Made by a program: the position numbers and the translations under genes
Source: Reyranella humidisoli
GTDB taxonomy: Bacteria; Pseudomonadota; Alphaproteobacteria; Reyranellales; Reyranellaceae
Reading direction: 5' to 3'
DNA length: 64,000 bases
Assembly: GCF_019039055.1 (NCBI RefSeq)
Contig: NZ_JAHOPB010000001.1
Span: forward strand, 434,001 to 498,000
Notes under the pieces: generated by a model
Database searches by the model: none
What the model was told of the DNA's origin: nothing
Seen by the model: the letters and a program-made list of their open reading frames with translations, nothing else
Shown here: positions 60,258 to 64,000 of the stretch, piece by piece
Layout: each line of letters opens with the position of its first letter
How positions within the stretch are numbered: position 1 is the first letter of the stretch

Positions 60258-61178
60258 TCAACGCCCGGCGGGCTTCGGCCAGGCCCGGCGTGCAAGTGCG
60301 AGAAAGCCGGCCGCAGCCGGTGACGGTTCCCGTTCCCGCAGGAGAACGAGGCCGAGGCGACGCGAGAGCTTCGGCTCGCCGAGCGGAATGGCCCGCAGAT
60401 CGCGGCCGAGGAACAGGCCCGTCGCGCCGGTCGGCACGATGGCGAGACCGACGCCGGCGCGCACGCAGCCCATGAGCGTCGCGAACTGGTTGACGATGAC
60501 GATCTGGCGAAGCGTGAGCCCGGCAACCGACGCCGCGGCATCCACCGTCCGCCGGGTACGCGAATCGCTGGGTAGCGCCACCAGCGGCACGTCGCGCAAC
60601 TCGGCCAGCGCCACGGTCCGGCGCGCGGCCAGCCGGTGGCGGCGCGGCACCACGAGGCAGAAGGTCTCGCGCTGCAACGCCTCACCCGAAATGGCGTCGG
60701 GCAGCTCGTCGACATAGGTGAGGCCGAGATCGGCGGCCCCGCTGCGCACCGCCTCGAGCACGCTGCCATGCACACCTTCCTGGACATGGATCTCGATGCC
60801 CGGCCGGTCGGCGCGATAGGCCGCGAGCAGCAAGGGCAGCGCACCGCTCGCCACCGACATGATGCTGGCGATGCTGAGCCGGCCGCGTTGCTCCTCCGCA
60901 ACCTCGCGGATCGATCGCACGGTAATACGCAGATCGTTCAGCATGCGCTCGGCCACGGCCGCGAACTCGCGGCCGGCCGGCGTGATCTGCACATGGCGCG
61001 TACTGCGCTCGAACAGGCGTACGCCCAGCGCCGCCTCGACCCGCTTGATGGTGCGCGTCAGCGCCGGCTGCGAGATGCGCAGCCGCGACGCGGCCGCGAT
61101 GAAGCTGCCGTATTCGCCGACGGCGAGGACCGCTTCGAGCTGGCGGGCGCTGAAATCCGGCAGGGTCGGCTGGGCCAT
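60258..61178 (-). CDS. LysR family transcriptional regulator
   Basis: A 306-residue regulator. The N-terminal helix-turn-helix (about residues 8-67) reads FSARQLEAVLAVGEYGSFIAAASRLRISQPALTRTIKRVEAALGVRLFERSTR. The effector-binding domain has two lobes beginning at RLSIASIMSVASGALPLLLAAYR. It sits upstream of the UGSC-associated operon on the same strand, and behind the monooxygenase/Bug operon, so it could control either. The effector is unknown. AGCGTGAGCTGCC precedes the ATG. Confidence 0.93.
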   Translation of the reverse strand: MAQPTLPDFSARQLEAVLAVGEYGSFIAAASRLRISQPALTRTIKRVEAALGVRLFERSTRHVQITPAGREFAAVAERMLNDLRITVRSIREVAEEQRGRLSIASIMSVASGALPLLLAAYRADRPGIEIHVQEGVHGSVLEAVRSGAADLGLTYVDELPDAISGEALQRETFCLVVPRRHRLAARRTVALAELRDVPLVALPSDSRTRRTVDAAASVAGLTLRQIVIVNQFATLMGCVRAGVGLAIVPTGATGLFLGRDLRAIPLGEPKLSRRLGLVLLREREPSPAAAGFLALARRAWPKPAGR

Positions 61179-61204
61179 GGCAGCTCACGCTTTGAGGAGC
61201 AGCG

Positions 61205-61303
61205 AAGGATCCCTCACTGCGTTCGGGATGACACCGTTCTCTTCATCGGCGCACGGCGCCTATCCCAACAAGAGTGCCATCCCGAACGCAGTGAGGGATC
61301 CTT
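61205..61303. repeat. Long inverted repeat element, copy 3 (variant sequence)
   Basis: Arms AAGGATCCCTCACTGCGTTC (running to GGGATGACAC; 61205-61234) and the complement at 61274-61303 pair over 30 bp with one mismatch. A 39-bp spacer separates them. The layout, length and the internal GGGATGACA/TGCCATCCC are like those of copies 1 and 2 (GGATGACA/TGTCATCC), but the outer sequence is different, so it is a second subfamily of the same kind of element. It lies between the LysR gene and the monooxygenase. Confidence 0.8.
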
Positions 61304-61321
61304 GCCCATATCCAGCATACG

Positions 61322-62416
61322 TTACGCCGCCAGCATCCGCCCCGGATTACGCTGGCGCAGGATCGGCATGATCCACTTGCCGAAGCGCTCCGCCTCCTCG
61401 TCGTGCAGGTAGCCCGACAGGCAGAAGGAGTGACAGCCGAGATCGATGAACTTCTGCAACGTGTCGGCGCACTGCTCGGGATCGCCGACGATGGCGATGC
61501 CGGCGCCGGGGCGGACCTGGGTGATGCCGGTCCACAGATGCGGCTCGATGGTCTCGCCGATCGCCGCCAGCTCGCGCACGCGGCGGTTGGCTTCCGAGGT
61601 CGCGAAGCGTTCCTTCACGAAGGCCTTCTGCGCCTCGCTCGCATGTTCGACGAGCCCGTGGGCGAAATCCCAGGCTTCCTTCTCGGTCTCGCGGCAGACG
61701 ACCTGCAGGCGCATGCCGAAGCCGATCGCGTTCTCGCGCCCGTGGCGCGCCGCCATCGACTTGATCTCTTCCATGTTGGCGCGAATGCGCTCGTAGGTGT
61801 CGCCCCAGAAGAGATGCACGTCGGAGTGCTTGGCCGAGATCTCCCAGGCCTGCTTCGAGCCGCCGCCGAGATAGAAGCGCGGATGCGGCTGCTGCAACGG
61901 ATAGGGCCGGATCTGCGCGCCCTTGAGCTGGTAGAACTTGCCGTCGAAGTTCACCGGTCCGCGCGTCGTCCACAGCGCCTTCAGGATCGAGACTTCCTCG
62001 TCCATGATCTCGTAGCGCTCTTCCTTGCCCCACTTGATGCCTTCGGAGGCGCTCTCGGCCTCGCTCTGACCGGCGATCAGGTTGATGCAGATGCGGCCGC
62101 CCGAGAGCTGGTCGAAGGCCGTGATCATCTTGGCCAGAAGCACGGGATTGATGTAGCTCGGCCGCGCCGCCACCAGCATGCGCATCGACTTCGAGCGCGC
62201 CACCATCATGGCGCTGGAGATCCAGGCTTCCCAGCACGCGGTCTGCACCGGCACCAGCATGTATTCGAAGCCTGCCGCCTCGGCCGCGCCCACGATCTTG
62301 TCGAACAGCTCCAGCGACGGCGCCACCTGGGCGCTCGGCAATCCATAGGCGGTGGTGTCGCCCGCGGTGGGCAGGAACCAGCCGAATTCGAGGCGCTTCG
62401 GATCAGCCATCGTCAT
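61322..62416 (-). CDS. LLM class flavin-dependent monooxygenase (SsuD-like)
   Basis: A 364-residue FMN-dependent monooxygenase of the alkanesulfonate monooxygenase/SsuD branch. It has LEFGWFLPTAGDTTAYG, AGFEYMLVPVQTACWEAWISSAMMVARSKSMRMLVAARPSYINPVLLAKMITAFDQLSGGRICINLIAGQSE, and YLGGGSKQAWEISAKHSDVHLFWGDT. The ATG overlaps the stop of the Bug receptor (ATGA at 62413-62416), so the receptor and the enzyme are probably made together and handle the same or a related compound. Alkanesulfonate or a nitrilotriacetate-like carboxylate are possible substrates. Confidence 0.93.
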   Translation of the reverse strand: MTMADPKRLEFGWFLPTAGDTTAYGLPSAQVAPSLELFDKIVGAAEAAGFEYMLVPVQTACWEAWISSAMMVARSKSMRMLVAARPSYINPVLLAKMITAFDQLSGGRICINLIAGQSEAESASEGIKWGKEERYEIMDEEVSILKALWTTRGPVNFDGKFYQLKGAQIRPYPLQQPHPRFYLGGGSKQAWEISAKHSDVHLFWGDTYERIRANMEEIKSMAARHGRENAIGFGMRLQVVCRETEKEAWDFAHGLVEHASEAQKAFVKERFATSEANRRVRELAAIGETIEPHLWTGITQVRPGAGIAIVGDPEQCADTLQKFIDLGCHSFCLSGYLHDEEAERFGKWIMPILRQRNPGRMLAA

Positions 62417-63381
62417 TCCTTTTCGATGCCGGCGGCCTTGGCGAGCCGGCCCCACTTCTCGATCTCCGACTTGATGAACGGCCGGACGTCTTCCGGCGCC
62501 TTGCGCTGCGGCTCGAACGAGATGCCGCGCAGGCGCTTGATCACTTCCGGATCGGTCACGACCTCCTGCACCGCCTTGTCGATGCGCGCCACGATCTCGG
62601 GCGGCGTCTTCGACGGCGCCATGATCACGAACCAGGCGTCGAGCGCGAACTGGCCGAGCCCGGCCTGCTGGAAGGTGGGCACTTCGGGAAGCAGAGGCGA
62701 GCGCGAATCCGAGGCCATCACCAGCGCCTTCAACTTGCCTGCCTTCACCTGCGGCACGGCGATGGCCACGTCGGCGAAGGTCATGTCGATCTGGCCCGAC
62801 AGGAGATCGGCCAGCGCCTGCGGCGCGGACTTGTAGGGCACGTAGGTGATGTCGGTGCCGATCCGCTCGGCCAGCGTCGCCGTGATCACGCGGGCCGAGG
62901 GCGTTCCGGCGCCCGAGGTGAGCGGCGGCTTGGCCTTGGCGCGCTTGATGAAGTCGGCCAGCGTGTCCATGCCGGCATCGGCGCGCACCAGCAGGACGAA
63001 CTGGATGAATCCGTAGAAGCCGGCCGGCGCGAAATCGACCAGCGAATCGTAGGGCAACGACTTCATCAGGTTGGGATTGCCGGCATGCGTCGCCGCCGTC
63101 GCGATCATCAGCGTGTAGCCGTCGGGCGGCGCTTTCGCGACGAAGGTGCCGGCGATCGAACCGTTGCCGCCACCCTTGTTGTCGACGATCACCGGCTGGC
63201 CGAGCTTCGGCGCCAGTTGCTCCGCCATCAGGCGCGCCAGCGTGTCGGTCGCGCTGCCGGCGGCATAGGGCACGACGATGGTGAGCGGCTTCGCGGGCCA
63301 AGTCGTCTGCGCCCGTGCGGGGGCTGCCACCGCCGAAGCGGCCCCGAGAATCGTCAGTGCCTTGCGTCTGCTAATGCTCAT
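62413..63381 (-). CDS. Bug family (tripartite tricarboxylate) solute-binding protein
   Basis: A 322-residue TctC/Bug receptor. The N-terminus MSISRRKALTILGAASAVAAPARAQ has a twin-arginine (SRRKALTILG) signal. It contains TWPAKPLTIVVPYAAGSATDTLARLMAEQLAPKLGQPVIVDNKGGGNGSIAGTFVAKAPPDGYTLMIA and the ligand loop LTSGAGTPSARVITATLAERIG. Third orphan Bug receptor in the window. A TTG/GTG upstream extension of 23 codons is not favoured because it precedes the twin-arginine signal. Divergent from the gamma-glutamyltransferase gene. Confidence 0.94.
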   Translation of the reverse strand: MSISRRKALTILGAASAVAAPARAQTTWPAKPLTIVVPYAAGSATDTLARLMAEQLAPKLGQPVIVDNKGGGNGSIAGTFVAKAPPDGYTLMIATAATHAGNPNLMKSLPYDSLVDFAPAGFYGFIQFVLLVRADAGMDTLADFIKRAKAKPPLTSGAGTPSARVITATLAERIGTDITYVPYKSAPQALADLLSGQIDMTFADVAIAVPQVKAGKLKALVMASDSRSPLLPEVPTFQQAGLGQFALDAWFVIMAPSKTPPEIVARIDKAVQEVVTDPEVIKRLRGISFEPQRKAPEDVRPFIKSEIEKWGRLAKAAGIEKE

Positions 63382-63476
63382 ACCGGTCTTTATGCAAGCC
63401 GTGGCACCGATGCGCAATTGGCGCTGGTCGAAGCGCGAAAGAGGCGGCACGATCCGGCCGCCTCAAGGGAGAACTC

Positions 63477-64000
63477 ATGCTGCAGCACGGCAAGCGTCCG
63501 ACAATCGCATCGCGGCACGGCATGGTGGCCGCCGCTCATCCGCTGGCCGCGGCCGCGGGCGCCCGCATCCTGGCCAACGGCGGCAATGCCTTCGACGCGG
63601 CGGTCGCGACTGCAGCAGCACTGAACGTCGTCGAACCTTACATGTCGGGCCTCGCCGGCCGCGGTGTCGCGACCTGCTACATCGCCAGCGAGAAGCGCGT
63701 CCGCACGCTCGACTTCGTCGGCCCGATCTCGAAGAACTTCCCGGTCGACAAGCTCAGCAACCGTTCGCAATTGCAGCGCGGCGCCCTTGCCGTCGGCGCA
63801 CCGGGCAATCTCGCCGGCTGGTGCGAGCTGAACAGCGCCCACGGCAAGAAGAAGCTGCCGGAACTCTTCGCGCCCGCGATCGCCATCGCGCGCGACGGCT
63901 TCCAGCTCATCGAATTCAACATCGAGGAAATCCAGGGCGTCGCCGGCGAACTGGCCGGACACAAGGCGCTCCATCCCGAATGGTCGCGCGTCTACACGGC
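63477..64000 (+). CDS. Gamma-glutamyltransferase family protein, 5' part
   Basis: The first 174 codons of a gamma-glutamyltranspeptidase/GGT-like Ntn hydrolase, which runs off the window. Signature segments are SRHGMVAAAHPLAAAAGARILANGGNAFDAAVATAAALNVVEPYMSGLAGRGVATCYIA, then LAVGAPGNLAGWCELNSAHGKKKLPELFAPAIAIARDGF. No signal peptide is seen before TIASRHG, unlike secreted E. coli Ggt, so it may be cytoplasmic. The catalytic Thr and the C-terminal subunit are outside the window. AGGGAG precedes the ATG. Confidence 0.92.
   Translation, partial: MLQHGKRPTIASRHGMVAAAHPLAAAAGARILANGGNAFDAAVATAAALNVVEPYMSGLAGRGVATCYIASEKRVRTLDFVGPISKNFPVDKLSNRSQLQRGALAVGAPGNLAGWCELNSAHGKKKLPELFAPAIAIARDGFQLIEFNIEEIQGVAGELAGHKALHPEWSRVYT

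Noticed and set aside
20590-61303. Long inverted repeats as insertion sequences
   Set aside because: They hold no transposase frame and no flanking target duplication is evident; treated as non-autonomous repeats.
1-64000. tRNA, rRNA, CRISPR arrays, prophage or plasmid functions
   Set aside because: I looked for cloverleaf-ending CCA regions, regularly spaced direct repeats and phage or replication genes and found none I could support.

Overview
The window is high-GC, densely packed chromosomal DNA from a Gram-negative alphaproteobacterium. It carries outer-membrane proteins, a TonB-dependent receptor, an AsmA-type protein, TRAP and Bug-type solute receptors and many ATGA/GTGA gene overlaps. 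The mix of many solute-binding proteins, enolase-superfamily dehydratases, CoA-transferase and luciferase-like monooxygenases suggests a free-living, metabolically versatile member of the Reyranella/Bradyrhizobium type; the genus is an inference from gene content only. I saw no rRNA, tRNA, CRISPR array, transposase or phage gene.

Layout. 1-4.6 kb: end of a histone-deacetylase-family amidohydrolase, a putative outer-membrane protein, a class III adenylate cyclase with an extracellular sensor, a small secreted protein and an aquaporin. 4.7-10.2 kb: a complete dipeptide/oligopeptide ABC operon. 10.2-20.6 kb: a catabolic and uptake region with a YdeI-like protein, an enolase-superfamily dehydratase, an MDR reductase, a CaiB-type CoA-transferase, a PRISE-like reductase, a TRAP transporter (DctQ-DctM-DctP), HutD, a ketopantoate-reductase-like protein and a ModA-like binding protein. 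20.6-26 kb: redoxin, class III aminotransferase, cupin, HAD phosphatase, MipA-like barrel, an atypical SDR and a DsbA-family protein.

26-32.1 kb is the most striking locus. A histidine kinase and a sigma-54 response regulator sit next to two paralogous small secreted peptides with Arg/Gly/Asp-rich tails and a TonB-dependent receptor. Each peptide gene has the same upstream layout: a pair of palindromes (probable enhancer sites), then 73-74 bp, then a -24/-12 sigma-54 promoter, a 5' stem-loop, the gene and a 3' stem-loop. One copy leads into the receptor and the other into the kinase-regulator pair. I read this as one self-regulated signalling/uptake circuit whose ligand is unknown.

32-47 kb: a large AsmA protein, an Fe(III)/phosphonate-type ABC operon, a flavin monooxygenase, a second peptide-binding protein, and an overlapping set of UPF0178, a second enolase-superfamily enzyme and a carboxylesterase. 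It ends with an amino-acid-type binding protein lacking a signal peptide and, nearby, the collapsed remains of an amino-acid ABC permease and ATPase. 47-58 kb: histidine acid phosphatase with an altered catalytic motif, an ABC exporter, exonuclease III, two orphan Bug receptors, DoxX, a tandem Lin0512 pair and a glutathione transferase.

58-64 kb contains a gene that standard calling splits. A UGSC-family selenoprotein (58549-59076, minus strand) has an in-frame UGA at codon 93 followed by Gly-Ser-Cys and a compact hairpin suited to a bacterial SECIS. Its upstream partner ends in a Cys-x-x-Cys motif. A LysR regulator, an SsuD-like monooxygenase, a third Bug receptor and the start of a gamma-glutamyltransferase follow. 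Three long inverted repeats (near 20.6, 57.3 and 61.2 kb) and two identical 19-bp terminator-like palindromes are dispersed among the genes.
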